From Candidatus Daviesbacteria bacterium (GTDB taxonomy: Bacteria; Patescibacteria; Microgenomatia; Daviesbacterales; UBA10151): a DNA stretch of 64,000 nt. Position numbers and translations under genes: made by a program. The stretch is taken from the NCBI GenBank assembly GCA_016176335.1, contig JACOXI010000005.1:62001-126000 (forward strand), given 5' to 3'. This document shows, piece after piece, positions 32,945 through 41,500 of the stretch (positions are counted from its first letter, which is position 1; the number at the start of each line of letters is the position of its first letter). The notes under the pieces were generated by a model, which searched no databases, had not been told where the DNA came from, and saw only the letters and a list, made by a program, of their open reading frames with translations.

Positions 32945-33698
32945 TTTAAAACTCAAAACTCAAATGTCAAATGTCAAAGCTGGAGAGGATCAGACAGCAA
33001 AATCTGAACCAGTTAATGATATAAGCGAAGGGAGACTGCCTCCGAACGCAGCGAGCCCTAGAGTCGCCGAAGGCGACCGTACCCGAGGCGAAGCCGAAGG
33101 CGAGCCGCAGGGCGTAAGTACCGAAGGTACAGTTGGCGAGCAAGAGAGCGGGGCGGTCGACCGATCAGGCAATCCTAACGCCAAATGGTATGTTGTTCAT
33201 ACTTATTCCGGTCATGAAAACAAAGTGGCGCACACTTTAAAGCAGCGGATTGAATCCGAACATTTGGAAGAGAAAATTTTAGATGTTTTGGTGCCTATGC
33301 AGGATAAAATTGAAATAAAAGGCGGCAAAAAAGTAAGCATTAAAGAAAAAATCTTCCCCGGCTATATTTTGGTAAAAATGGTTTTGGAAGATAGTTCCTG
33401 GCTGGCTGTCAGAACAACTCAAGGTGTCACCTCCTTTGTGGGTATGGGTAATAAACCCACCCCGATCTCCGATGCGGAGGTGGCCACCATAGTCAAATTT
33501 ACCCAAGAGGAGGCTCCTGTTTATAAGCAGGTTTTCTCTGTTTCGGATACTATCAAAATTGTGGACGGGCCTTTTGCAGATTTTATTGGTAAAGTGGATA
33601 ATGTGGATGAGGAAAAAGGCAAGGTTAAGGTTTTGGTATCAATATTCGGGCGTGAAACACCAGTGGAGTTGGATTTTCTGCAGGTGCAGAAGATATGA
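32934..33698 (+). CDS. nusG: Transcription antitermination factor NusG with repeat-derived N-terminal extension
   Basis: 254 residues against the usual 170-190. The NGN domain begins only at Trp85 (WYVVHTYSGHENKVAHTLKQ), with PGYILVKMVL and the GVTSFVG motif, then a KOW domain (FADFIGKVDNVDEEKGKVKVLVSIFGR). Residues 6-15 come from four heptamers (32948-32975), and residues 33-77 from the 135-bp element (33030-33164), which gives an acidic, Gly/Glu-rich, probably disordered tail. A later start near the NGN domain is possible, but no ATG lies just before Trp85, so the extension is likely translated. Confidence 0.93.
   Translation: MDDDLKLKTQMSNVKAGEDQTAKSEPVNDISEGRLPPNAASPRVAEGDRTRGEAEGEPQGVSTEGTVGEQESGAVDRSGNPNAKWYVVHTYSGHENKVAHTLKQRIESEHLEEKILDVLVPMQDKIEIKGGKKVSIKEKIFPGYILVKMVLEDSSWLAVRTTQGVTSFVGMGNKPTPISDAEVATIVKFTQEEAPVYKQVFSVSDTIKIVDGPFADFIGKVDNVDEEKGKVKVLVSIFGRETPVELDFLQVQKI
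32948..32975. repeat. Heptamer repeat AAAACTC/AAATGTC x4 in the nusG N-terminus
   Basis: AAAACTC, AAAACTC, AAATGTC, AAATGTC. Encodes LKTQMSNVK, nearly the peptide found in topA (TFQMSNVKSQM). Confidence 0.9.
33030..33164 (+). repeat. 135-bp GC-rich element in nusG (copy B)
   Basis: Same length and same ends as the PBP1A copy (left 33030-33062, right 33132-33164), but with different internal hairpins (GTCGCCGAAGGCGAC, GTACCGAAGGTAC, GGCGAAGCCGAAGGCGAG). Forty-five codons, open in the nusG frame. Confidence 0.88.
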
Positions 33699-33758
33699 TC
33701 GGCTCTTCGTATATCGAATATTGGTCATCCGATAAACGATAAACGATATTCCAAACAA

Positions 33759-34184
33759 ATGGCTAAAAAAGTTAAAACCTATATTAAACTAACTATCCCT
33801 GCAGGAGTAGCAACTGCAGCTCCTCCAGTGGGAACAGCCTTAGGCCCGCACGGTTTACCTATCATGGAGTTTGTCAAGGCATTTAATGAAAGAACCAAAG
33901 ATAAACAGGGTACTGTTTTACCTGTGGTGATCACAGTTTATGAGGATAGAACCTTTTCTTTTATTACCAAAGAGCCTCCTGTTGCTGAAATGATTAAAAA
34001 AGCCCTCAAGCTGGAGAAAGGCTCTGGCCAAGCCTTAAAAGAACCTGTTGGAACCCTGACAGCAACCCAAGTTGAAGAAATTGCCAAAGCCAAAATGCCT
34101 GATTTGAATGCAAATTCGGTAGAGGCTGCTATAAAAATTGTTGAAGGAACAGCCAAAAGTATGGGAGTAAAAATTAGTAGTTAG
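33759..34184 (+). CDS. rplK: Ribosomal protein uL11
   Basis: 141 residues, full length with no extension. The conserved N-terminal TIPAGVATAAPPVGTALGPHGL and the RNA-binding C-terminal domain (EIAKAKMPDLNANSVEAAIKIVEGTAKSMG) are visible. L11 forms the GTPase-associated centre with 23S rRNA. It is preceded by CGATAAA heptamers at 33733-33753. Confidence 0.97.
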   Translation: MAKKVKTYIKLTIPAGVATAAPPVGTALGPHGLPIMEFVKAFNERTKDKQGTVLPVVITVYEDRTFSFITKEPPVAEMIKKALKLEKGSGQALKEPVGTLTATQVEEIAKAKMPDLNANSVEAAIKIVEGTAKSMGVKISS

Positions 34185-34195
34185 TATTAAGTATT

Positions 34196-35113
34196 ATGGG
34201 CAAGACAAAAGTAGCCATCATTGATGATTCAGCGCAAGAAGAGAATAGAGAATCAAGAATAAAGAATAAAGCCTCTAAGAAAAGGGCTAAAGCGACCGAA
34301 GTGAAGTCTGATGCAGCTTCTCGACTGTTTGAGCCAGGCGAGGATGGCCAAAAGGCTCAAGCTTTGACGAGCGTGACGCCATCCGAGCCGATTCCGCCAA
34401 AGGCGGAAGGCGAGTTGGAGAAGCAAATTCAGACGAACGAGAGAGTACAACCTAAAAAACCTCAAAAACCAGGCAAAGCTAAGCCCCGCTCCAAGAAATA
34501 CCAAGAGGTCGTAAAAGATTTGGATAGAACTAAATCCTACCCTTTAGGTGAGGCTATAGAACTTAGTAAAAAACTGTCCTATTCTAAATTCACAGGTACA
34601 CTTGAAGCACATATCAATACCACTCAAACAGGAATCCGTGGTTTAGCCTCCCTTCCCTATTCTTCAGGTAAAAAATTACGCATCCTGGTCTTTGGAAAAG
34701 GTGCCAAAGACGCAGGTGCAGATCTGGTGGGTGATGATTCCACCATTGAGGCTATCTCCCAGGGCAAAATTGATTTTGACCTTCTGATAAGCACTCCTGA
34801 ATGGATGCCAAAGCTTGCCAAAGTGGCAAGGGTTTTGGGACCTAAGGGGCTCATGCCCAATCCCAAAAATGGCACCATCACAGACGACCTCAAAAAAGCA
34901 GTGGAAGGATTTCAAGCCGGAAAAACAGAATACAAAACAGAGGCCAAAGCAGCAGTAATCCACCTTGGGCTGGGAAAGTTGAATCAACCTACCGAGGAGT
35001 TATCTGCCAATGTTCAAACTTTGCTTCAAACTTTAGGCAAAACCAGAGTTAAAAAAGTCACTCTTTCCCCCACCATGGGACCATCAGTTAAAGTTGATCT
35101 AGCTTCCATGTAA
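34196..35113 (+). CDS. rplA: Ribosomal protein uL1 with repeat-derived N-terminal extension
   Basis: 305 residues against about 230 for a normal L1. The L1 fold starts near residue 97 (RSKKYQEVVKDLDRTKSYPLGEAIELSKKL) and is complete, including AKVARVLGPKGLMPNPKNGT and VKKVTLSPTMGPSVKVD. The extension contains period-7 DNA (34239-34265) and the 128-base element 34313-34440, encoding an Ala/Glu/Pro-rich stretch followed by a Lys/Pro-rich linker. L1 forms the mobile L1 stalk at the E site. Confidence 0.95.
   Translation: MGKTKVAIIDDSAQEENRESRIKNKASKKRAKATEVKSDAASRLFEPGEDGQKAQALTSVTPSEPIPPKAEGELEKQIQTNERVQPKKPQKPGKAKPRSKKYQEVVKDLDRTKSYPLGEAIELSKKLSYSKFTGTLEAHINTTQTGIRGLASLPYSSGKKLRILVFGKGAKDAGADLVGDDSTIEAISQGKIDFDLLISTPEWMPKLAKVARVLGPKGLMPNPKNGTITDDLKKAVEGFQAGKTEYKTEAKAAVIHLGLGKLNQPTEELSANVQTLLQTLGKTRVKKVTLSPTMGPSVKVDLASM
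34313..34440 (+). repeat. 128-bp element in rplA, homologous to the rplL element
   Basis: Left end GCAGCTTCTCGACTGTTTGA...GGCGAG (34313-34342) and right end GAGTTGGAGAAGCAA...CGAACGA (34412-34440) match rplL 44912-44941 and 45023-45051. It is 12 bases shorter than the rplL copy, a difference of four codons. Confidence 0.75.
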
Positions 35114-35119
35114 AATAGT

Positions 35120-35707
35120 TTACCCTTGCGAATGAGTTTTGGCTATTTTCTCTATAGCTTCCTCTACATATTCTTCTATCTGTCTTGCTAACCTTATGTG
35201 AACTTTAAGCACTGCCTGCTCGTCAGTCGGATGAACATAACCAGTTATGCCATAAAAAGGCGGTTTTAACAAAGGGGGCAAACTGTTAATAACCCCAGAA
35301 AGCCAGGTGGCTCTGATCAAGCTATGCGGATCAGGAATCTCCTGCTCTGGGAAACCAACGTACTCCGGCAAGGTATAAACATTACCGGCCTCTCCTATTC
35401 CTGTTAAAGCTCTGACTTGCCTTACCTGGTCACGCTCAAAACATAACACCAGATCGGAATTTCCTAAAAGTTCGGCTGTTGCCCTTGTCGGTATATGGTG
35501 CTTGGGAGGTTGATATCCCAGTCTCTCCAAAGCAGAACGCATTTCATAGCTTAGATCCATAAAAGGAGGTTCAATTAAACCGGCCGACGCACACTTAACA
35601 CCAAGAAGACCTTTTTCTTCAGCCATAGCTTTAGCAATGCATTCGGCAACCGGACTTCTGCTTATATTGGCCCAGCAGACAAAGGTCACGCTGTTGATCT
35701 GTTCCAT
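35120..35707 (-). CDS. Low-molecular-weight protein tyrosine phosphatase
   Basis: 195 residues. P-loop CWANISRS (Cys11, Arg17; CX5R-S) at the N-terminus as in LMW-PTP and arsenate reductases, with the general-acid region PDPHSLI about residue 126. SAGL after the P-loop is also typical. Bacterial members often control exopolysaccharide tyrosine kinases. Convergent with rplA. Confidence 0.85.
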   Translation of the reverse strand: MEQINSVTFVCWANISRSPVAECIAKAMAEEKGLLGVKCASAGLIEPPFMDLSYEMRSALERLGYQPPKHHIPTRATAELLGNSDLVLCFERDQVRQVRALTGIGEAGNVYTLPEYVGFPEQEIPDPHSLIRATWLSGVINSLPPLLKPPFYGITGYVHPTDEQAVLKVHIRLARQIEEYVEEAIEKIAKTHSQG

Positions 35708-35729
35708 AAGTCCAAGTATTATAGCAGTT

Positions 35730-36713
35730 CTATTTTCTACGTAAGGCCTTCTTCAGTATCAGGTTCAAATCCAACTTTAGATTAAATATAGATATCAAAC
35801 CAAGTATTATCACAAATATAGCTGTTGTTATATGCGATAAAACTACCATGGATGAAGCTACATTTACTTCAAATCCAAACACTCCGGACAAAATTAAACT
35901 TCCTGATACCTCCGCAGACCCCACATAACCTGGAGCTGCCGGAATAAGATAAGTTAAGGCAGAAAGCATCTGACCAAAATACATCGTGAGATATCCCGGG
36001 TTAACCCCCAGTGATTGAAAGGTAAAAAACCAAATCCCCGCATCAGCCACATAAGCCAACAATGTTAAAACAATTAAAGTCATCAGATCTTTTTTGCTTC
36101 TTTTTAAAATAGAAAAAGACTCTAAAATAAATGACGTAAACCTAACAAAAGGTATCTTAATAAGATTAAATATAAATAGTGGTGTCAAAAAAACGACCAA
36201 TTTTTTAGAAAAATCTAATCTGAATATTGCCAAATATGTGACCAGCAGGAATAAACAGAATACACTCGATATAATAATGATAAAATTTTTAGGCAAAGTT
36301 GTGGGGATAACAAGCAAAAAAATTGACGATGCAGCCAAAACAGTTAAAAAATCAATAAACCTGTCCATAAACACCCAAATTATTGATTTTCCAAAGCTTA
36401 ACTCATATTTTGTATTAAGATATACACCTTTGCCAAAATCCCCTGCTCTAATCGGAATAAAAAAATTCAACAGTATTGCCGCACCATTTAAAAACACCAA
36501 ATTCCAAAGGGGAATTTGTTTGATTTCCGAAAGGAAAACCTTCAGTCTTATTGCCCGAATGAACGGCGAGGCAAACATACAAAAAAATGCAGGAAGAAGA
36601 AAAATAAGATTGGCCTCGGATAATTTTTGCCATATTTGAGTAAGGTCAACAAATCGAGACCAAATAAAAATTAAGACTAATCCCACAATTGTATTGAAAA
36701 TAATCTTTATCAT
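35730..36713 (-). CDS. AglD/MprF-type flippase-like membrane protein
   Basis: 327 residues with about eight membrane helices. Family features: FIRAIRLKVFL near the start, FIPIRAGDFGKGVYL (the conserved R-x-G-D-x-x-K), and TYLIPAAPGYVGSAEVSGSLIL. Members of the lysylphosphatidylglycerol synthase TM family act in lipid or glycolipid translocation; specific substrate unknown. Confidence 0.85.
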   Translation of the reverse strand: MIKIIFNTIVGLVLIFIWSRFVDLTQIWQKLSEANLIFLLPAFFCMFASPFIRAIRLKVFLSEIKQIPLWNLVFLNGAAILLNFFIPIRAGDFGKGVYLNTKYELSFGKSIIWVFMDRFIDFLTVLAASSIFLLVIPTTLPKNFIIIISSVFCLFLLVTYLAIFRLDFSKKLVVFLTPLFIFNLIKIPFVRFTSFILESFSILKRSKKDLMTLIVLTLLAYVADAGIWFFTFQSLGVNPGYLTMYFGQMLSALTYLIPAAPGYVGSAEVSGSLILSGVFGFEVNVASSMVVLSHITTAIFVIILGLISIFNLKLDLNLILKKALRRK

Positions 36714-36756
36714 TAGTTGCCAAACTCTCCCTTTTAAATATACACTATTAATAGCT

Positions 36757-36828
36757 ATCAGTCTTCAGCTATCAGCTTTCAGACTGAAAAATTGTCTGAC
36801 GACTGATGACTGACAGCTGACGACTAAT
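36757..36828. repeat. Intergenic heptamer array AGCTATC/AGTCTTC x10
   Basis: Ten 7-base units from AGCTATC to GCTGACG. The first half is roughly the inverse complement of the second, giving a hairpin. It lies directly before the dockerin-like gene. Confidence 0.88.
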
Positions 36829-36832
36829 TACC

Positions 36833-37729
36833 ATGTTTTCTACCTTTAAGCAAAGAGTGCTTCTTATAATATATACTATTGTTATACTGTCCATCCCTGT
36901 GGGCACGTATCTTATTTCTCAATATCAAACTATCCGAAGCAGGGCGGAAGAAGCCAAGCCAACCACACCACCTGTGGAAAGAATTACACCTGTACCTGAA
37001 AGCTCTTCCAGCAGTAATCTTACCAATCTATCCGAAGCGGATTCCACTTTGGAAGATCTGTTAAAGATCACTCCCACTCCCTCACCCCAAGCAACCATAA
37101 GCCCGACAATTGCCACATCTTTCGGCCCCACTCTATCATTTAAAATCACCATTGAAGGAAGGCCAAAAGAAAAACAGGCAGGGAAAGTTTTTGTAGGGGT
37201 TTTGGAAGGTGATTTGGTGACAAACCCCAAGTTTTTATTAACCTTTTTGGCTGATGTCCCCGCGAGCGGTGAATACGGCAATCTGTCAATTGCAGGATTA
37301 AACCCCGGCAGCAAATACACGGCGCTTTTGAAGGGCAGAGGACAAATTGCCAAAGCTTCCACATTTATTATGTCTCCTGCAGAATCTAAATTAAACGGAG
37401 GTCAAGCCTTAAATCTTGTTTCAGGAGATTTAAATGAAGATAACATCATCAATACAGCGGATTATTCTATTGCTCAAAAAGCCTTCAACTCAACTCCAAC
37501 TCAATCAAACTGGAATAAAAATGCCGATATAAATGATGATGGAGTTGTCAATATATTTGATATCTCTGTAATCATTAAAAATTTGGGCCAAGTTGGAGAT
37601 TCCGGAGTTTGGGTTTCACCTATTCCAACCGCCACATCATCGGGAGCGCTGACAGAAGATTCAAATAATCTTCCTGTTGGTTCTTCTGGAGGATCAAACA
37701 ATGGCTACTGGCTATGGATACCCAAGTGA
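36833..37729 (+). CDS. Membrane-anchored protein with dockerin-like calcium-binding repeats
   Basis: 298 residues. N-terminal membrane segment (LLIIYTIVILSIPVGTYLI), a Pro/Ser/Thr-rich spacer, a beta-rich domain (about residues 100-185) and a dockerin type I-like pair: GDLNEDNIINTADYSIAQKAF and ADINDDGVVNIFDISVIIKN, each with an EF-hand-like DxNxDxxxxxxD loop. Dockerins bind cohesins and dock proteins on cell surfaces. No cohesin is seen in this window. Confidence 0.8.
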   Translation: MFSTFKQRVLLIIYTIVILSIPVGTYLISQYQTIRSRAEEAKPTTPPVERITPVPESSSSSNLTNLSEADSTLEDLLKITPTPSPQATISPTIATSFGPTLSFKITIEGRPKEKQAGKVFVGVLEGDLVTNPKFLLTFLADVPASGEYGNLSIAGLNPGSKYTALLKGRGQIAKASTFIMSPAESKLNGGQALNLVSGDLNEDNIINTADYSIAQKAFNSTPTQSNWNKNADINDDGVVNIFDISVIIKNLGQVGDSGVWVSPIPTATSSGALTEDSNNLPVGSSGGSNNGYWLWIPK

Positions 37730-37751
37730 TATTGCAACCACACAACGCTAA

Positions 37752-37780
37752 TTGACAAATGCAAGCCCATAGTTTATACT
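37752..37780 (+). promoter_or_regulatory. Consensus-like promoter before the interrupted lipoprotein
   Basis: TTGACA (37752-37757), 17 bases, TATACT (37775-37780), 13 bases before the ATG. The strength of this promoter argues that the downstream gene is, or recently was, expressed. Confidence 0.75.
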
Positions 37781-37793
37781 TATTCATTATCAT

Positions 37794-38435
37794 ATGAGTG
37801 TTTTAGAAAAACTTGCCCGAGTCGGTCTTAGCTCCGCAATGCTTTTAACTGCATGTGATTCCGGACCTAGTACGTAAGAATCATCAATCCAACCACCGGT
37901 CAAACCGAACGCAACCGTAATAAGTCAAGCTCAAGCTACGCCAACCCCGCCATCAAAGCCTGGAGAAAGAGTTGTTTTTGAAACCCCTGAACCAACACCT
38001 CCTTCCCTAAGACTTCCAGACCTTCACGCTTACCTTGGATATCCAACCATTATATCTATCAACGGAGAAAGCTATACAAGCTTTATGGAGAAAAGAGGAT
38101 ATAAAATTAATATATATGAGTCACAAATCCCATATAAAGGAACGGTTGTACCACAAGAAGGGCTAATCACTCATCTTCTACCAACAACCGATAGTAAGAT
38201 CAGCAGCTTAGGTGGAGAATATTCTCTAAAACAGGGTCATATCCAGGTTGGATTAAAATATTTTGTGGAAATTAAAAAAAGAGATGGGACAAGAAAGGAA
38301 CTTTGGGTGGCCCGATTCCTAATGGTCAGAATGGGTAATAACCCACCAGTTCTTACCTTAGGATTTAACGCCGTTGAATTTAAAGAGGGTGAAAGTGGAA
38401 AAACCAACACATATATCAACCTCCTTCCAGGATGA
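37794..38435 (+). pseudogene. Lipoprotein gene interrupted by one in-frame TAA
   Basis: ATG 37794 starts a lipoprotein signal (MSVLEKLARVGLSSAMLLTAC, lipobox LTAC with Cys21). The frame meets TAA at 37875-37877 after residue 27. It then continues open in the same frame for 185 codons, through a Pro/Thr-rich linker (QATPTPPSKPGERVVFETPE) to a beta-rich domain ending at 38435. Without the stop it is a typical lipoprotein of about 213 residues. It is either a nonsense mutation, a sequence error or rare readthrough. A shorter protein from ATG 38085 (116 residues) would lack any export signal. Confidence 0.75.
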
Positions 38436-38526
38436 CTACCGGGAAATACTGAATAGTTACATGATTGGCCTATTGACAAGGAGGAAAAAGTTATTTTAAA
38501 CTGAAAGTAGCAGACGGGCAAACCAA

Positions 38527-41500
38527 ATGGTTAGCCCAAAAAAATCTCTGGTGGCCATTATTGGCCTGATAGCAGTTTCCCTGTGGATTTTAATTCCCCA
38601 GTCTGCTTTTGCCACTTCAAGTAAATATTATGATTTTGGCCCATATTATGGCGGTTCTTCTGTTTTAGGTTTTTCCTTCTCCAACTTGGAAAACCTGCCT
38701 GTCCCTCAAATTGCGGATAGCCTGATGCCACCTAAAGCAGGCGGTATTTTGCCTGACAATCCTTTTTATGCTTTGGAAAAGGTGGTGGAGAATGTCCAAC
38801 TTACTTTTACATTTGATCCTGTAAAAAAAGAGCAGTTGAGGCTTGATATTGCTAGCGAAAGATTATCTGAAGCTAAAACTTTAATGGATCAAGGTAAAAC
38901 CCAAGCAGCCTCTCAAGCCCTGGATGATTACGGCCAGACCTTAACTGCCCTCAGCCAAAATCTAGCGGCCATTGCTCAAAGAACCGATCCTGCTGCCCAA
39001 GCTTTAGTCAACAAAGCAGAGGAGGTATCTGCTACCCAGGCAGTGGTTACTCAAGCCTTAAGTTTAACTTCTTCTCCTGCTCAAGCTGAAAGCTGGACCC
39101 AAGCCACCAACATCACCAGATACTCTCTTGACAAGGTAGCCGAGGCCAAAGGCGAACCTGCTATACCTACGGAGTTTTCTTCCAGTATCCAACAACTCAA
39201 AGAACAGGGGCTGATTTCGGAAGAAGAAAGTAATAAGTTATACAGTTTCAAAAACCGAAGCGAAGTCAGGGACGAGCTTAACAAACTCTCTTCCTCGGGC
39301 CAATTTCCTATTTCGGAAGCTGTTAGATTAGACGATGCTGTCACCAAATATTTCCCGGATGTACAGAAACAGTACCTAACTAATTTACAGGTTGTAGAAT
39401 TAAAATCCTATCAAACTTTACCCCAGCCTGACAGCAAAACGGCAGAAGAGCTGAAAAAGTGGCAAGCTAATCCAGCTACCCCCCCATCAAATGATATCAA
39501 ACCATATTTGTGGTATAACCGAGCCCAGGATTTAGCCCGCGATGTTGACCTGTCGAACTTTTCACCAACCCAGCAGGGAGACTTAGTCAAATTCTACCCT
39601 CAAGCTGTTCAAACTAACCCAACTTATTCCCCTCCGCCCAGCCCTTCTCCTGTACCAGCTGACGCCTCGCCTGCCCCCTCACCCACCTCTGCTGTTCCTG
39701 CCTCACCTACACCTTCCCCCACACCTCCTGCTGCCGAACCTTATCTGCAAGGTACAGGTGGAGCTTTGCCTGGTGAGCCTTTCTATTTTATAAAGCAGTG
39801 GGGAGAGGGTTTAACCTATACCTTTACTTTTGATCCGGCCCAGAAAGCCAGACTGAGGATGCAGGAGGCTGAACGCCGTCTGGCTGAAGCCGAAGCACTG
39901 GCCAATGATCCCAAGAAAGCCACCTTATATGAATCTACCCTCAAAAGTTACCAGCAAACTCTCGCTGATGCTTCAAACATCGTCAAAAATCTGAAAGATA
40001 CCAAAGCATCTGAAGAGGCGGCAGCCAGATTAGAAGCTCAGGCAGCCAGACATGAGGTGGTTTTTGAAAAAGGGCTCTTGCCTCCTCCTCCTCAAAATCC
40101 CACACTGACCTCTGATGTTATCAGGACAGCGGAGGATGCCATGGACAGAAGCGCTGATGTTTTGGACCGACCGGCGCTGCCGCCTGTCTTGGCCTCTCGT
40201 CTGCAAGATCTCAAAGCCCAGGGCCTGATCCTGCCTGAAGAAGCAGAAGATTTAACCCGATCTGCTTCGCGAGAAGAGGCGCGGGAAAAAATTAGAAAAT
40301 TGGTTGAGCTTAACACTTTTCCCCCGGCTGATGCCAAAAAACTGGATGAAGCCCAAGCTGTAGTTTCCCCTGCAGACTACAATCAGCTGGTGGAGGTCAG
40401 GAAAGTTGAGGAGTTGCAAAGTTTGAGATCAGTCCAAACTGATCTGGCTCAAACTCCCACCTTAAGATCCACAGCCACCACTTTAGCCCAAAAGGAGGTG
40501 GCTTTAACTAACTCTTTTGATCCTACACTGATCAAACCAGAAGATCTAGGAGGTAAAGAAAACTTAATTAAAGCCTATGAAAGACTGACAGCGGTTCCTC
40601 GTCCTATTAATGGCGGGCAATTTGGTCCCGAAGTCACACCTGGCGCTCAACCATCAGCTACTCCCAGACCTCAAGATGCGGTTTTGTCTGCTTGTCCTGA
40701 GGGGGCTACCTTCAAACAATCTGAAGGCTGTATTTGGGCAGATAATGGCAAGCGGATTAATGATTATGACCAGTATAAATGTGAAGGCCCAAGACAATAT
40801 TATTCTTTTGCTGTTAAGAAATGTGTGGCTTCTGACTCAACTCGCGGTTATCAAGAAGATGCCCAGCCAATCTGTCCAGTAGGTTATTCCTGGAACTGGC
40901 AGGCTCAAAGCTGTCAGACAGCAACAGGCGGGATTCTTCCTTTCCCCAGCCCCTCGCCTGTAGTAGACCCTATTAATGATGAGGAACGAGAGGCCAGGTC
41001 AAAGAGTTGTCCTGAGGGAGCCTCCTATCAACCGCCCAATGGCTGTGTTTGGGATAAAACTGGCAAATCAGTTTATGATCCTGAGCAATATAGATGCGGT
41101 CGAGGTCAATACTATTCATTTGAGGAAGGGAAATGTGTTGCCTCGCCAAAAGAGGGAGAACCTTATCCCAAAAATACCACTCCAGTTTGTAAAGAAGATG
41201 GAGCTTATTGGAGTTGGAACGAAGGAAAATGTATTCAAGCTGTTTTTCCATCAGAGCAAAAAGGAGGACCGGGGGCAATTATAATTGATGAGTTTAGACC
41301 TCCTTTTATCGCTCCCAACAGTCCATTCTATATTATTAAACAAGCAGCGGAAAGAGTACAACTTGCTATAGCATTTACTGCCCCAGCCAGAGAACGAGTC
41401 AGCTTGTCTCAAGCTAAAGAAAGATTAATTGAAGCTGCGGACGCTCTAAAAAGAAATGATGAAGGAGCTGTTAAAAAAGCTTTAGACACTTATACTTCTA

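Noticed and set aside
37875..37877. Alternative genetic code (recoded stop)
   Set aside because: TAA and TGA terminate many intact genes in the window; one interrupted gene does not support recoding.
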